Positions 26,524 to 35,741 are shown, counted from the first letter of the stretch. The stretch: DNA of 64,000 nucleotides from Stenotrophomonas sp. 24(2023) (GCF_030913365.1 NZ_CP133160.1:3386001-3450000), one strand, 5' to 3'. Made by a program: numbers and translations. Notes: a model not told the origin generated them from the letters alone.

Positions 26524-27771
26524 TCAGCGGCCCGTATCGGCCGGGTGAGGGCCCCGGCCGAGCACCCAGGCCAGGGCGGCATGGATCGGCAGCAGCAGCA
26601 CGATCCACTGCACGTTGACCTGCGGCTGCAGGCTCAGCCAGTGCAGTACCAGCCCGGCCAGCGCCTGCGCGGCCACCAGCCACAGCACGGTCCTGAACAG
26701 GCGGCCCGGCAGGCGCCGGCGCAACAGGGTGACTACGCCGGGCAGCAGCAGCACGCACAGCGGCGAAAGCAGCAGCAGGTTGCGGTTGGCCCAGGCGGCC
26801 TGGTGGGCACTGAAGCCCCACAGGAACACCAGCAGGCCACCGGCAACCGTGCACAGCAGCCACAGCGGCAGGGCTAGGCCGGCCAGCAGGCGCGGGCGGC
26901 GGCGCAGGGCCAGCACGCCGGCGGCCGCGGCCAGGCCGACCAGCAGCCACGGCCACCAGCGGCGCGCGCTGTCCTTCGGTTCCGGGGCGATGCGGTGCGG
27001 CAGCAGTTCCTGCTCGGACTGCACCAGCGGCCGGCCATCGCTGTTGTTCACCTGGCGCAGCGCATCGGCCAGGCGCATCGGCACGAAGGCTTCCTGCCAG
27101 CGCGACAGCGGCTGGTCGGCGAACGGGCCCAGGCCCAGGTCGAAGCCCAGCCACATCCATGGGGCCGGCGAGGCCAGCCGTACCGATTCACTGCGGTAGG
27201 TGTTGCCGCGCGAGCGGCCGGACAGCTGCGCATGCAGGCTGCCACCGAGCGCCTTGTCCAGCGTGTCGCGCACCATCGTGGCGCAGTTGGCGGTGTAGTA
27301 ATCGTAGTGGTAGCGCGCGTTCTCGGGCCTGGCCCGTTCGGCCAGGTCGGCGGCCAGTTCGCGCGCCTGCTCCGGGCGCAGGTCCAGCCATTGCACGCTG
27401 GCACCACGGCCGGTCTCGTCGTAGTAGGACAGGTCCTGCTGCAGCGGCAACGCCACCAGGTAGTACATCATCTCGCCGCGCACGAAGCGGCCGATGAAGT
27501 CCTGTTCGCTGGGGTCGAAGTAACCGAAGTTGTAGGAGATGGCCTGGCCGCTGCGCGGGTCCAGCACCACCAGCGCATCGTGGCCGAAGCGTTCGAAGAA
27601 CACCGTGCCCGGCTGCATGGTGACCACGCCGATGCGCGGCGGCGCATCGGTGGCGTCGGCCGCCGGGACCGCCTGCACGGGCGCGGCCTGCGCCAGAGCG
27701 GCCTGCGGCAGGAACGTGGCCAGCACGCACAGGGCCAGCCACAACGTCAGGATCAGGCCGGGGCGCTTCAA
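26524..27771 (-). CDS. DUF4105 membrane protein
   Basis: A 415-residue protein. A signal or anchor helix (about 8-27) leads to a DUF4105 domain (about 45-260). That domain contains VVTMQPGTVFFERFGHDALVV and YHYDYYTANCATMVRDTLD; the conserved His and Cys suggest a papain-like fold, but activity is unproven. Five hydrophobic helices follow (about 275-400). It uses a TTG start overlapping the corC stop by four bases (27768-27771). Sandwiched between corC and corA, it may serve magnesium homeostasis or the envelope; this is inference. Confidence 0.75.
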   Translation of the reverse strand: MKRPGLILTLWLALCVLATFLPQAALAQAAPVQAVPAADATDAPPRIGVVTMQPGTVFFERFGHDALVVLDPRSGQAISYNFGYFDPSEQDFIGRFVRGEMMYYLVALPLQQDLSYYDETGRGASVQWLDLRPEQARELAADLAERARPENARYHYDYYTANCATMVRDTLDKALGGSLHAQLSGRSRGNTYRSESVRLASPAPWMWLGFDLGLGPFADQPLSRWQEAFVPMRLADALRQVNNSDGRPLVQSEQELLPHRIAPEPKDSARRWWPWLLVGLAAAAGVLALRRRPRLLAGLALPLWLLCTVAGGLLVFLWGFSAHQAAWANRNLLLLSPLCVLLLPGVVTLLRRRLPGRLFRTVLWLVAAQALAGLVLHWLSLQPQVNVQWIVLLLPIHAALAWVLGRGPHPADTGR

Positions 27772-28649
27772 GCGTCGGCCTGCTCGTCCGGCGGCAGCAC
27801 GGTCACGTGGAAGGCCTGCACGCGGCGGGCATCGGCGCGCGCCACGCGGAACATGAAGCGGTCCAGCGCCAGCTCATCGCCCACTTCCGGCAGGTGCCCG
27901 ACCGCCTCGGTGACCAGGCCACCGATGGTGTCGTAATCCTCGTCGGAGAAGCTGGCGCCGAAGCGTTCGTTGAAATCACCGATGGCGGTCAGCGCATCGA
28001 CCACGTAGCGGCCATCGGCCTGGATGGCGATCTGCGCGGACGGGTCTTCGGCTTCGTCGTGCTCGTCGTCGATCTCGCCGACGATCTGTTCCAGCACGTC
28101 CTCGATGGTGACCAGGCCGGCGACACCGCCGTACTCGTCCACCACGATGGCCATGTGGTTGCGCGACAGGCGGAATTCCTTCAACAGCACGTTGAGCTTC
28201 TTCGCCTCGGGGATCAGCACCGCCGGGCGCAGCAGTTCGCGCACGTTGGCCGGGCCGTTGTCGGCGACCACGCCGCGCAGCAGGTCCTTGGCCAGCAGGA
28301 TGCCGAGCACGTCATCCTTGTTGTCACCGTGGACCGGGAAGCGCGAATGGCCGGATTCGACCACCTGCTTCATCAGGTCCAGGAAGGGCGCTTCCACGGG
28401 CAGCGAGACCATCTGCGAACGGGAGATCATCACGTCGCCCACGGTCAGCTCGGCCACCGCAATGGCGCCTTCCATCATCTTCAGGGTATCGGCGGCGATC
28501 AGCCCTTCTTCCTGCGCGGTATGCAGGACGGCCACCAGCTCATCGCGGGTATGGGGTTCGCCGGAGAAGGCCGCGGTCAGCCGTTCCAGCCAGCCGCGCT
28601 TCTTTTCACTGGGCTCCAGGGAGGAGCTACTACTGTCGTCTTCGGACAT
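27768..28649 (-). CDS. corC: CorC/YbeX family CBS-domain protein
   Basis: A 293-residue soluble protein. It has an acidic Ser-rich N-terminus and two CBS domains (about 70-200, VGDVMISRSQMVSLP and VVDEYGGVAGLVTIEDVLEQIVGEI). A C-terminal CorC_HlyC domain follows (about 210-285, ADGRYVVDALTAIGDFNE, YDTIGGLVTEAVGHLP). CorC is linked to magnesium/cobalt resistance and, in E. coli as YbeX, to ribosome-related functions. The gene is in the conserved ybeZYX string, here with one extra exported-protein gene between ybeY and corC. The ATG at 28649 is used. Confidence 0.9.
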   Translation of the reverse strand: MSEDDSSSSSLEPSEKKRGWLERLTAAFSGEPHTRDELVAVLHTAQEEGLIAADTLKMMEGAIAVAELTVGDVMISRSQMVSLPVEAPFLDLMKQVVESGHSRFPVHGDNKDDVLGILLAKDLLRGVVADNGPANVRELLRPAVLIPEAKKLNVLLKEFRLSRNHMAIVVDEYGGVAGLVTIEDVLEQIVGEIDDEHDEAEDPSAQIAIQADGRYVVDALTAIGDFNERFGASFSDEDYDTIGGLVTEAVGHLPEVGDELALDRFMFRVARADARRVQAFHVTVLPPDEQADA

Positions 28650-28713
28650 CTCAGGACATGGGGCACCCGGCGGACCGGGCGATGGCCCAAGTCTAGCAGG
28701 ATGGCAGGGCGTG

Positions 28714-29280
28714 TCAGTGACCGGGCGTGGCGGCCGGTGCGGGCGCTGCCGGCGCCGGTTCATCCGGGGGCAGGTCCAGGCTGTAGGTGCAGCCGGCCAG
28801 TGTCTTGCCCGGGTGCGAGGTGACGGTGGACACGCTGAGGATGACCGACTCGACCTGTGCCTCGCCGGTCTTCGGGTCGGTGACATCACGGCTGACCAGT
28901 TCGCGCCCGGCCATGAACTTGCCCCCCTGGTCGTAGCCGGTTTCCAGCTTGAGGGTGGTGGCCAGCGGGTGCGGGTCGGCCTGGTCGAGCACGGCCATCA
29001 GGCTGGCGCCGGCCACGGCGATGTGGTCGGTGCGCTGGCCGAACACGGTGATCGGCTGCGCGGTGCGGTACTCGCGCATGAAGGCATTGGTCTGCGGGAG
29101 CGGCTGCAGCCCCTGCGCCACGGCCTTGAGCGGGTCGGCCAGCAGCGGGTCCAGCTGGGCATAGTCGGCCACGCCCTGGCGGCATTCGATCAGCGCTGGC
29201 AGGTCCAGCGGCGCGGCCGGCGCAGTGGCAGGAAGGGCGGTGGCAAGCACCAGCAGGGGCAGGGCAGGGCGCAGCAGCAC
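28714..29280 (-). CDS. Exported protein of unknown function between ybeY and corC
   Basis: A 188-residue protein that I do not recognise. It has a signal peptide (about 1-22, LLVLATALPATAPAA), then a compact domain (about 25-165) and a Pro/Ala-rich end (PPDEPAPAAPAPAATPGH). The domain holds two cysteines (IECRQGV and LAGCTYSL) that could form a disulfide in the periplasm. The GTG at 29280 is the only start that retains the whole signal peptide. It interrupts the usual ybeY-corC adjacency on the same strand, so it is probably co-transcribed. It looks like a lineage-specific insertion into the operon. Confidence 0.7.
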   Translation of the reverse strand: MLLRPALPLLVLATALPATAPAAPLDLPALIECRQGVADYAQLDPLLADPLKAVAQGLQPLPQTNAFMREYRTAQPITVFGQRTDHIAVAGASLMAVLDQADPHPLATTLKLETGYDQGGKFMAGRELVSRDVTDPKTGEAQVESVILSVSTVTSHPGKTLAGCTYSLDLPPDEPAPAAPAPAATPGH

Positions 29281-29324
29281 AGGTGGGTTCCCATGGAAGG
29301 GGCGGCATGCCCCGTACGGAGAGG

Positions 29325-29348
29325 GTAGCGCCGGGCCATGCCCGGCGC
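29325..29348 (+). repeat. SMAG (GTAG-REP) element
   Basis: GTAG followed by a palindrome with arms CGCCGGGC and GCCCGGCG around CAT, lying between ybeY and the exported-protein gene. A further related fragment continues to about 29358. Confidence 0.8.
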
Positions 29349-29359
29349 AGCCGGGCGCC

Positions 29360-29845
29360 TCAGCGTTCGCCAGCGTAGGGGTCGGCGATGCCCAGTTCGG
29401 CCAGGATCTCGCGCTCGAGCTGTTCCATGGCTTCGGCTTCCTTGTCGTCCTCGTGGTCCCAGCCCAGCAGGTGCAGCACGCCGTGCACGGTCAGGTGCGC
29501 GTAGTGGGCATTGAGTGCCTTGGCCTGCTCGTCCGCCTCGCGGGCCACCACCGGCGCGCAGATGATGAGATCGCCCAGCAGCGGGAACTTGACGCCCTTG
29601 GGCAGGCCTTCGGGCACCTCGGCCGGGAAGCTCAGCACGTTGGTTGCGTAATCCTTGCCGCGGTAGTGGCGGTTCAACGACTGCCCTTCCTTGGCATCGA
29701 CCAGGCGGATGGCCAGGTCGGCTTCGCGGATGCGGCCCTTCAGTGCCGCTGCCACCCATTTGCGGAAGCTCACCGCCGAGGGCAGGCCGGCACGGGGCAG
29801 GGCATAGCTGACAGCGACATCCAGTCGCACGGGACCACGGGTCAT
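29360..29845 (-). CDS. ybeY: rRNA maturation endonuclease YbeY
   Basis: A 161-residue zinc endoribonuclease. The metal site is the conserved H121-x3-H125-x5-H131 in [20 protein letters not shown] and [10 protein letters not shown] upstream are also family markers. YbeY is required for 16S rRNA 3' processing and ribosome quality control. Its start overlaps the phoH stop by four bases, matching the widespread phoH-ybeY coupling. Confidence 0.95.
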   Translation of the reverse strand: MTRGPVRLDVAVSYALPRAGLPSAVSFRKWVAAALKGRIREADLAIRLVDAKEGQSLNRHYRGKDYATNVLSFPAEVPEGLPKGVKFPLLGDLIICAPVVAREADEQAKALNAHYAHLTVHGVLHLLGWDHEDDKEAEAMEQLEREILAELGIADPYAGER

Positions 29846-30828
29846 GGGTTGGCTCCGGGTTGGACCTGCTGCAGGTCGCGGCGGTCATAGGCGCTGACGA
29901 TGCGGGCCACCAGCGGGTGGCGCACCACATCGCGCGATTCGAAGAAGGTGAAGCTCACCCCGTCCACCTCGCGCAGCACGTCGATCGCATCGCGCAGCCC
30001 CGACTTGAGGTGCTTGGGCAGGTCGGTCTGGGTGAGGTCGCCGGTGACCACCGCGGTGGAGCCGAAACCCAGGCGGGTCAGGAACATCTTCATCTGCTCG
30101 ACGGTGGTGTTCTGTGCTTCGTCCAGGATGACGAACGCATCGTTGAGCGTGCGCCCGCGCATGTAGGCCAGCGGGGCGATCTCGATGACGTTCTTCTCCA
30201 GCAGCTTGATCACTTTTTCCACGCCCAGCATTTCGTACAGGGCGTCGTACAGCGGGCGCAGGTAGGGGTCGACCTTCTGGCTCAGGTCGCCGGGCAAAAA
30301 GCCCAGCTTCTCGCCGGCTTCCACCGCCGGGCGCACCAGGATCAGCCGCTGCACGCGTGACTCGTTCAGTGCTTCCACGGCGCTGGCCACGGCCAGGAAG
30401 GTCTTGCCGGTACCGGCCGGGCCGATGCCGAAGTTGATGTCATGGGTGGCGATCTGGTGCAGGTAGCGTGCCTGGTTGGCACCGCGGCCGCGCACGGTGC
30501 CGCGCTTGACCTTGATCGCCACGTCCTGGGCGTCGTAGGAGCGCTCGGCGATCTGTTCCACGTTGGCCTGGTTCAGGCGCAGGTGGATGGCGTGGTTGTC
30601 GAAGGTGGTTTCGCCGGCCTCGGCATACAGCGCTTCGATCAGCTTCTGCGCCTCGGTGATGGCCTCGGCCGGGCCGCTGAGCCGGAACACGAAGCCGCGG
30701 TTGGCGATCTCCACGCCGAGCTTGAGCTCGATCTGGCGCAGGTGCCCGTCGAACGGGCCGGACAGGTTGGCCAGCCGCGCGTTGTCTTCCGGCGACAGGG
30801 TGAAATCTCGGTACTCGATGCTTTTCAT
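29842..30828 (-). CDS. ybeZ: PhoH family ATPase (YbeZ)
   Basis: A 328-residue PhoH-like protein. An N-terminal KH-like region (about 25-75) is followed by the ATPase with Walker A at 136-143 (GPAGTGKT) and Walker B in [10 protein letters not shown]. YbeZ works with YbeY in RNA processing and is often phosphate-starvation inducible. The ATG at 30828 opens at MKSIEYRDF; the long in-frame extension upstream crosses the repeat-rich intergenic region and is not coding. Next upstream would usually be miaB, which here is 3.4 kb away behind an exporter cassette. Confidence 0.93.
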   Translation of the reverse strand: MKSIEYRDFTLSPEDNARLANLSGPFDGHLRQIELKLGVEIANRGFVFRLSGPAEAITEAQKLIEALYAEAGETTFDNHAIHLRLNQANVEQIAERSYDAQDVAIKVKRGTVRGRGANQARYLHQIATHDINFGIGPAGTGKTFLAVASAVEALNESRVQRLILVRPAVEAGEKLGFLPGDLSQKVDPYLRPLYDALYEMLGVEKVIKLLEKNVIEIAPLAYMRGRTLNDAFVILDEAQNTTVEQMKMFLTRLGFGSTAVVTGDLTQTDLPKHLKSGLRDAIDVLREVDGVSFTFFESRDVVRHPLVARIVSAYDRRDLQQVQPGANP

Positions 30829-31203
30829 TGCTCTGGTGGGGCCGTCGGCCGCCACCGCCAGGAATAGAGTGTGGGAACAACAAGGGTAGCGCGCGCGGTG
30901 GGGCGCCACCAGCGCACGGTGTTTTCCACATCCGGTGTGGATGGGCCTTGCATGAAGTTGTGGATAGGTCCTCGCAGCGCTTGTGCCACAAGGGTCATGA
31001 TGCCGTGGTGAAAATTGTGCCAGCGGCGCCGGGCTTTTCCACACGCGGTGTGGATGCCGGTGCGGCGAAGCTGTGGACAACCGGCATCGAGCGTTGTGGC
31101 ACAGGCCCCGGCGCAGGGTGGCGAGGAAATCGCCAGGGGTGGCCGATGACATTGCGGGCGCACCGGGGCCATGGCACCGTGGCCCCATCGCAGGAGGTGA
31201 CGC
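30829..31203. other. Intergenic region with imperfect tandem repeats and DnaA-box-like sites
   Basis: A 375-base divergent gap between phoH and the HlyD gene. Two related segments begin 113 bases apart, at 30922 and 31035. Each has TTTTCCACA, then five bases and TGTGGATG, then 20-30 bases on TGTGGA, and a TTGTGsCACA palindrome. Four sites resemble DnaA boxes: TTTTCCACA at 30922-30930 and 31035-31043, and on the minus strand CTATCCACA (30967-30959) and TTGTCCACA (31080-31072). The block CTTGTGCCACAAG at 30978-30990 is a perfect palindrome. No open frame is convincing. Confidence 0.65.
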
Positions 31204-32160
31204 ATGGCTGTGGGCAGCCGGATGCACGCACTGGCACTGATGGGCCTGGCCATGCTTGCCGGTTGCCGGCAGGAGGTGCCGGTGGCGCTGGGGACGCTGG
31301 AATGGGACCGGATCAGCGTGCCGGCCCCGGCGGCGGAGAGCATCGCTTCGGTGCCGGTGCATGAGGGCCAGGCCGTCAGCGCCGGTACGCTGCTGATGCA
31401 GCTCGATCCCCTGCGCACCGATGCCCAGCTGGCGGCGGCCGCCGCCGATACCCGCCAAGCACAGGCACAGCTGAAGGAACTGCAGGTCGGTCCCCGCCAG
31501 GAGCAGATTGCACAGGCCCGGGCACACCTGCAGGCACTGCGCGCGCAGTCCGATGAGGCGGCCGCGTACTACCGGCGCGTGCGGCCGCTGGCACGCCAGC
31601 AACTGGTGGCGGCCGCCGAGCTGGACCGCGCGCGTGCCGCGGCAGGCAATGCCGCCGGCAGCGTGCGCGCGGCCGAACAGGCCCTGCTGGAACTGCTGCA
31701 CGGCAGCCGTACCGAGGACATCGCCCAGGGCCAGTCCGCCGTGGAGGCCGCGCAGGCACAGCAGCAGGTGCAGGCGGTGAACCGGCAGAAGCTCGAACTG
31801 CGCGCGCCGCGCGATGGCGTGGTCGATGCCCTGCCGTACCGGCAGGGTGACCAGGCGCCGGTGGGCGCGCCGCTGGCGGTGCTGCTGGTCGGCGATCGGC
31901 CCCATGCGCGCGTGTACCTGCCGCAGCCGCTGCGGCTGCAGGTGAAAGTGGGGCAGGCCGCGACCATCATCGTGCAGGGGCGCGACGGCAGCCTGCCGGG
32001 CAAGGTGCGGATGATCCGCAGCGAGCCGACCTTTACCCCGTACTACGCGCTGACCGGGCAGGACGTGGAGCGGCTGAGCTATCTGGCCGAGATCGAGGTC
32101 GACCCGGGCACCGACCTGCAGGCCCTGGCCGCAGGCGTACCGGTGCAGGTGCGATTCTGA
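31204..32160 (+). CDS. HlyD family periplasmic adaptor lipoprotein
   Basis: A 318-residue membrane-fusion protein. A lipoprotein signal ends at LAGC (Cys21). Half-lipoyl segments flank a coiled-coil hairpin (about 75-190, rich in Ala, Gln and Glu), and the barrel begins at KLELRAPRDGVVDALPYRQGD. It resembles YhiI/YbhG adaptors that join ABC-2 exporters to an outer-membrane channel. Its position next to an ATPase and one ABC-2 permease supports this. The ATG at 31204 follows AGGAGGTG, the strongest ribosome site in the window. Confidence 0.88.
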   Translation: MAVGSRMHALALMGLAMLAGCRQEVPVALGTLEWDRISVPAPAAESIASVPVHEGQAVSAGTLLMQLDPLRTDAQLAAAAADTRQAQAQLKELQVGPRQEQIAQARAHLQALRAQSDEAAAYYRRVRPLARQQLVAAAELDRARAAAGNAAGSVRAAEQALLELLHGSRTEDIAQGQSAVEAAQAQQQVQAVNRQKLELRAPRDGVVDALPYRQGDQAPVGAPLAVLLVGDRPHARVYLPQPLRLQVKVGQAATIIVQGRDGSLPGKVRMIRSEPTFTPYYALTGQDVERLSYLAEIEVDPGTDLQALAAGVPVQVRF

Positions 32161-33104
32161 CTTCCGCCGGCGATATCGCGGTCAGCGCACGCGGCCTGAC
32201 CCGCCGCTTCGGTGACCTGCTGGCCGTGGATAACGTCGATCTGGTGGTGCCACGCGGGCAGGTCTATGGCTTCCTGGGGCCGAACGGGTCGGGCAAGTCG
32301 ACCACCATCCGCATGCTCTGCGGCCTGCTGGAACCGAGCGCAGGGCAGATCGAGGTGCTGGGCCTGGCCGTACCGGCACAGGCCGAGGCGCTGCGCCGGC
32401 GCATCGGCTACATGACCCAGCGCTTTTCGCTGTACGAAGACCTGTCGGTGCGCGAGAACCTGGCATTCCTGGCGGCCATCCAGGACCTGCCGCGCGCCCA
32501 GGCCCGGCAGCGGGTCGATGCACTGCTGCAGCAGTACCGCCTGCAGGACCGGCAGCCGCAGCTGGCCGGCACGCTCAGCGGCGGCCAGAAGCAGCGCCTG
32601 GCGCTGGCCGGTGCGGTGGTGCATGGGCCCGAGCTGCTGTTCCTGGATGAACCGACCAGTGCGGTCGATCCCGAATCGCGCCGTGATTTCTGGGAAGCCC
32701 TGTTCGAGCTGGCCGATGCAGGCACCACCGTGCTGGTGTCCACCCACTACATGGATGAAGCCGAACGCTGCCATCGCCTGGCCATCCTCGACCGGGGCGC
32801 GCTGGTGGCCGATGGCACGCCGGCCGACCTGTGCGCGCGGCTGGACGGGCGCACGCTGCAGGTGACTGCTTCGCAGCCGCGGCAGGCCAGCCGCGCGCTG
32901 GCCGCGCTGCCCGGGGTGCTCAGCGTGGCGCAGATCGGTACCCAGCTGCGGGTGCTGTGTGCCGATGGCGCTGCCGATGTGCAGGCGCTGCAGCACGCGC
33001 TGGCCAGTGCCGATCCGCAGGCGCACATCGATGCGGTGGCGCCCAACCTGGAAGACGTCTTCGTCGCCGCCACCCGCGGCCGTGGCCGCGAGCCGGCCGC
33101 ATGA
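32157..33104 (+). CDS. ABC-2 type exporter ATP-binding protein (non-ATG start)
   Basis: A 315-residue ABC ATPase if started at CTG 32157, which overlaps the adaptor stop as CTGA and follows AGGT at good spacing. Homology begins right there: SARGLTRRFGDLLAVDNVDLVV is the normal first strand and A-loop region. The first ATG/GTG/TTG in frame is GTG 32226, which would remove that part and start only about 15 residues before Walker A (GPNGSGKS). Other motifs are the signature LSGGQKQRLALA, Walker B LLFLDEP and VSTHYMDEAERC. It powers the next gene's permease. Confidence 0.8.
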   Translation: MTSAGDIAVSARGLTRRFGDLLAVDNVDLVVPRGQVYGFLGPNGSGKSTTIRMLCGLLEPSAGQIEVLGLAVPAQAEALRRRIGYMTQRFSLYEDLSVRENLAFLAAIQDLPRAQARQRVDALLQQYRLQDRQPQLAGTLSGGQKQRLALAGAVVHGPELLFLDEPTSAVDPESRRDFWEALFELADAGTTVLVSTHYMDEAERCHRLAILDRGALVADGTPADLCARLDGRTLQVTASQPRQASRALAALPGVLSVAQIGTQLRVLCADGAADVQALQHALASADPQAHIDAVAPNLEDVFVAATRGRGREPAA

Positions 33105-34213
33105 ACCTGCGCCGGCTGTGGGCGATCATGCTCAAGGAGCTGCGGCAGCTGCGCCGTGACCGCATCACGCTGGCGATGATCGTGGGCATCCCGGTCATGC
33201 AGCTGCTGCTGTTCGGCTATGCGATCAACCTCAATCTGCGCAACCTCGATGCCGGTATCGCCGACCAGGCCAATACCTCGGCCTCGCGCGCCCTGGTGCA
33301 GGACATGATCGCCACCGGCGTGATCGCCCCGCACGCGCAGGACTACAGCCCTGACCAGCTGATGCACGCCTTGCGCGAGGGCCGCATCAGCGTCGGCATC
33401 GTGGTGCCGGCCGATTTCGAGCGCAGGCGCTTCGAGGGGCGCGAGGCGGTGCAGGTGCTGGTCGACGGCAGCGACACCGTGGTGCAGAGCGCGGCCATCC
33501 AGCTGGCACAGGTGCCGCTGGACCCGCGACCGACCGCCAATACCCGGCCGCTGCGCGAGGGCAGCATCGCTGCCGGCCAGGTCAGCGTGGTCAGCTTCTA
33601 CAACCCGCAGCGGCGTTCGGCGGTGAACATCGTGCCGGGGCTGATCGGGGTCATCCTGACCATGACCCTGGTGATGTTCACGGCGGTGGCGGTGGTGCGC
33701 GAGCGCGAGCGCGGCAACATGGAACTGCTGATCGCCACCCCGGTGTCACGCACCGAGCTGATGGTCGGCAAGGTGCTGCCGTATGCGGCCATCGGCCTGC
33801 TGCAGACCACCCTGGTGCTGCTGCTGGGCACCTGGCTGTTCCAGGTGCCGGTGCGCGGCAGCCTGCTGGATGTCTACCTGGCCGCCGTGCTGCTGGTACT
33901 GGCCAACCTGGCGCTGGGCCTGCTGATCTCCACGCGTGCGCGCTCGCAGTTCCAGGCCATGCAGATGACCCTGTTCCTGTTCCTGCCTTCCATCCTGCTG
34001 TCCGGCTTCATGTTCCCGTTCGCCGGCATGCCGCGGCCGGTGCAGTGGCTGGCCGAAGTGCTGCCGCTCACCCATTTCCTGCGCCTGGTGCGCGGCATCA
34101 TGCTGCGCGGCGCCTCGCTGTGGGAATTGTGGCCGGACGCGCTGGCGCTGCTGGCCTTCATCACGGTGATGATGGCGTTGGCCATCCTGCGGTTCCGCAA
34201 GCGGCTGGAGTAG
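33101..34213 (+). CDS. ABC-2 type exporter permease
   Basis: A 370-residue ABC-2 permease of the YhhJ/YbhS type. One N-terminal helix (about 22-42) precedes a large periplasmic domain (about 45-175), followed by five helices containing RERERGNMELLIATPVSRTELMVGKVLPY, the amphipathic coupling segment. The start overlaps the ATPase stop by four bases. Only one permease gene is present, so the exporter would be a homodimer, unlike YbhFSR. Likely cargo is a drug or hydrophobic compound; this is inference. Confidence 0.87.
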   Translation: MNLRRLWAIMLKELRQLRRDRITLAMIVGIPVMQLLLFGYAINLNLRNLDAGIADQANTSASRALVQDMIATGVIAPHAQDYSPDQLMHALREGRISVGIVVPADFERRRFEGREAVQVLVDGSDTVVQSAAIQLAQVPLDPRPTANTRPLREGSIAAGQVSVVSFYNPQRRSAVNIVPGLIGVILTMTLVMFTAVAVVRERERGNMELLIATPVSRTELMVGKVLPYAAIGLLQTTLVLLLGTWLFQVPVRGSLLDVYLAAVLLVLANLALGLLISTRARSQFQAMQMTLFLFLPSILLSGFMFPFAGMPRPVQWLAEVLPLTHFLRLVRGIMLRGASLWELWPDALALLAFITVMMALAILRFRKRLE

Positions 34214-34225
34214 CGCATCTGCCTT

Positions 34226-34262
34226 CTTCTGCAGCGCCGGGCACGGCCCGGCGCTGCAGAAG
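34226..34262. terminator. 17-base perfect stem between convergent genes
   Basis: CTTCTGCAGCGCCGGGC (34226-34242) pairs without mismatch to 34246-34262 around the loop ACG. It sits between the exporter permease and miaB, which converge. No T-run follows on either side, so it may act as a bidirectional transcription barrier or RNA-end protector. Confidence 0.55.
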
Positions 34263-34269
34263 ACAGCGC

Positions 34270-35691
34270 TCAGTCCTCGGTCACCACGCGGGCGCGCAGC
34301 GAATTGGTCAGCGCTTCGGTGATCAGCACGTCCACGAACTGGCCGACCAGGCGCGGGTGCCCCGGGAAATTCACCGAACGCATGTTCTCGGTCTTGCCGG
34401 TCAGCTCGTTTGGATTCTTGCGCGAAGGACCGTCCACCAGCACGGTCTGCACGGTGCCGACCATCTTTTCGGAGATGGCGGCGGCCTGCTCGTTGATGCG
34501 TGCCTGCAGGCGCGACAGCCGCGCATGCTTCTCCGCATCGCTGATCGTGTCCTCCAGGTCGGCCGCCGGCGTGCCCGGGCGGCGCGAATAGATGAAGGAG
34601 AAGCTGTGGTCGAAGCCCACGTCCTCGATCAGCTTCATGGTCTTCTCGAAGTCGGCCTCGGTCTCGCCGGGGAAGCCGACGATGAAGTCCGAACTGATCG
34701 AGATGTCCGGGCGCACCGCACGCAGCTTGCGGATCTTCGACTTGAATTCCAGCGCGGTGTAGCCGCGCTTCATCGCCGACAGCACCCGGTCGCTGCCGGC
34801 CTGCACCGGCAGGTGCAGGAAGTTGGCCAGCTGCGGCACATCGCGGAACGCATCGATCAGCGAATCGCTGAACTCCAGCGGGTGCGAGGTGGTGAAGCGG
34901 ATGCGGCCGACGCCGTCGATGCCGGCGATGGTACGGATCAGCAGGCCCAGGTCGGCGAACTCGCCATCACCATAGGGGCCACGGTAGGCATTGACGTTCT
35001 GGCCGAGCAGGTTGATCTCGCGCACGCCCTGCGCGGCCAGCTGCGCCACTTCCACCACCACGTCCTCGAACGGGCGGCTGACCTCGGTGCCGCGGGTGTA
35101 GGGCACCACGCAGAACGAGCAGTACTTGGAACAGCCTTCCATGATAGACACAAAGGCCGAGCCACCGTCGGCGCGCGGCTCGGGCAGGCGGTCGAACTTC
35201 TCGATCTCCGGGAAGCTGATGTCCACCTGCGGGCGCTTCTGCTCGCGCCGTGCGCGGATCAGCTCCGGCAGGCGGTGCAGGGTCTGCGGGCCGAACACCA
35301 GATCGACATAGGGCGCGCGCTTGATGATCGCTTCGCCTTCCTGCGAGGCCACGCAGCCGCCCACGCCGATGATGACCTCGCGGCCCTGGTTCTTCAGCGA
35401 CTTCCAGTTGCCCAGCTGGCTGAACACCTTCTCCTGCGCTTTTTCGCGGATGGAGCAGGTGTTGACCAGGATGACATCGGCCTCGGCCGGATCGTCGGTC
35501 AGTTCAAGCCCATCGCTGGCGGCGAGCACATCGGCCATCTTGGCCGAGTCGTACTCGTTCATCTGGCAGCCGTGGGTCTTGATGAACAGCTTGCCGCGCA
35601 CCTGGTCGGGGCGGCGCGGGCCGGAGGGCAGGGCAACAAGGCGGGTGTCGTCCTGTGCGGCGGGGGGGAAGACGTCTGGCGTCCCGGTCAT
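34270..35691 (-). CDS. miaB: tRNA-2-methylthio-N6-dimethylallyladenosine synthase
   Basis: A 473-residue radical-SAM methylthiotransferase. The N-terminal UPF0004 domain carries cluster cysteines C42, C79 and C113. The radical-SAM cluster motif C187-x3-C191-x2-C194 lies in CSKYCSFC, and a TRAM domain ends the protein (about 405-470). MiaB adds the methylthio group to i6A37 of tRNAs reading UNN codons. In many relatives miaB directly precedes phoH; here the exporter cassette separates them. The N-terminus is about 30 residues longer than the minimal domain. Confidence 0.95.
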   Translation of the reverse strand: MTGTPDVFPPAAQDDTRLVALPSGPRRPDQVRGKLFIKTHGCQMNEYDSAKMADVLAASDGLELTDDPAEADVILVNTCSIREKAQEKVFSQLGNWKSLKNQGREVIIGVGGCVASQEGEAIIKRAPYVDLVFGPQTLHRLPELIRARREQKRPQVDISFPEIEKFDRLPEPRADGGSAFVSIMEGCSKYCSFCVVPYTRGTEVSRPFEDVVVEVAQLAAQGVREINLLGQNVNAYRGPYGDGEFADLGLLIRTIAGIDGVGRIRFTTSHPLEFSDSLIDAFRDVPQLANFLHLPVQAGSDRVLSAMKRGYTALEFKSKIRKLRAVRPDISISSDFIVGFPGETEADFEKTMKLIEDVGFDHSFSFIYSRRPGTPAADLEDTISDAEKHARLSRLQARINEQAAAISEKMVGTVQTVLVDGPSRKNPNELTGKTENMRSVNFPGHPRLVGQFVDVLITEALTNSLRARVVTED

Positions 35692-35741
35692 GGCGCTTAA
35701 TCCATTCGGGTGGCGGGAAAGCGCGCAATTCTACGCGCTTC

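Noticed and set aside
30890..31120. Chromosome origin
   Set aside because: DnaA-like boxes occur but dnaA, dnaN, gidA and an AT-rich unwinding element do not.
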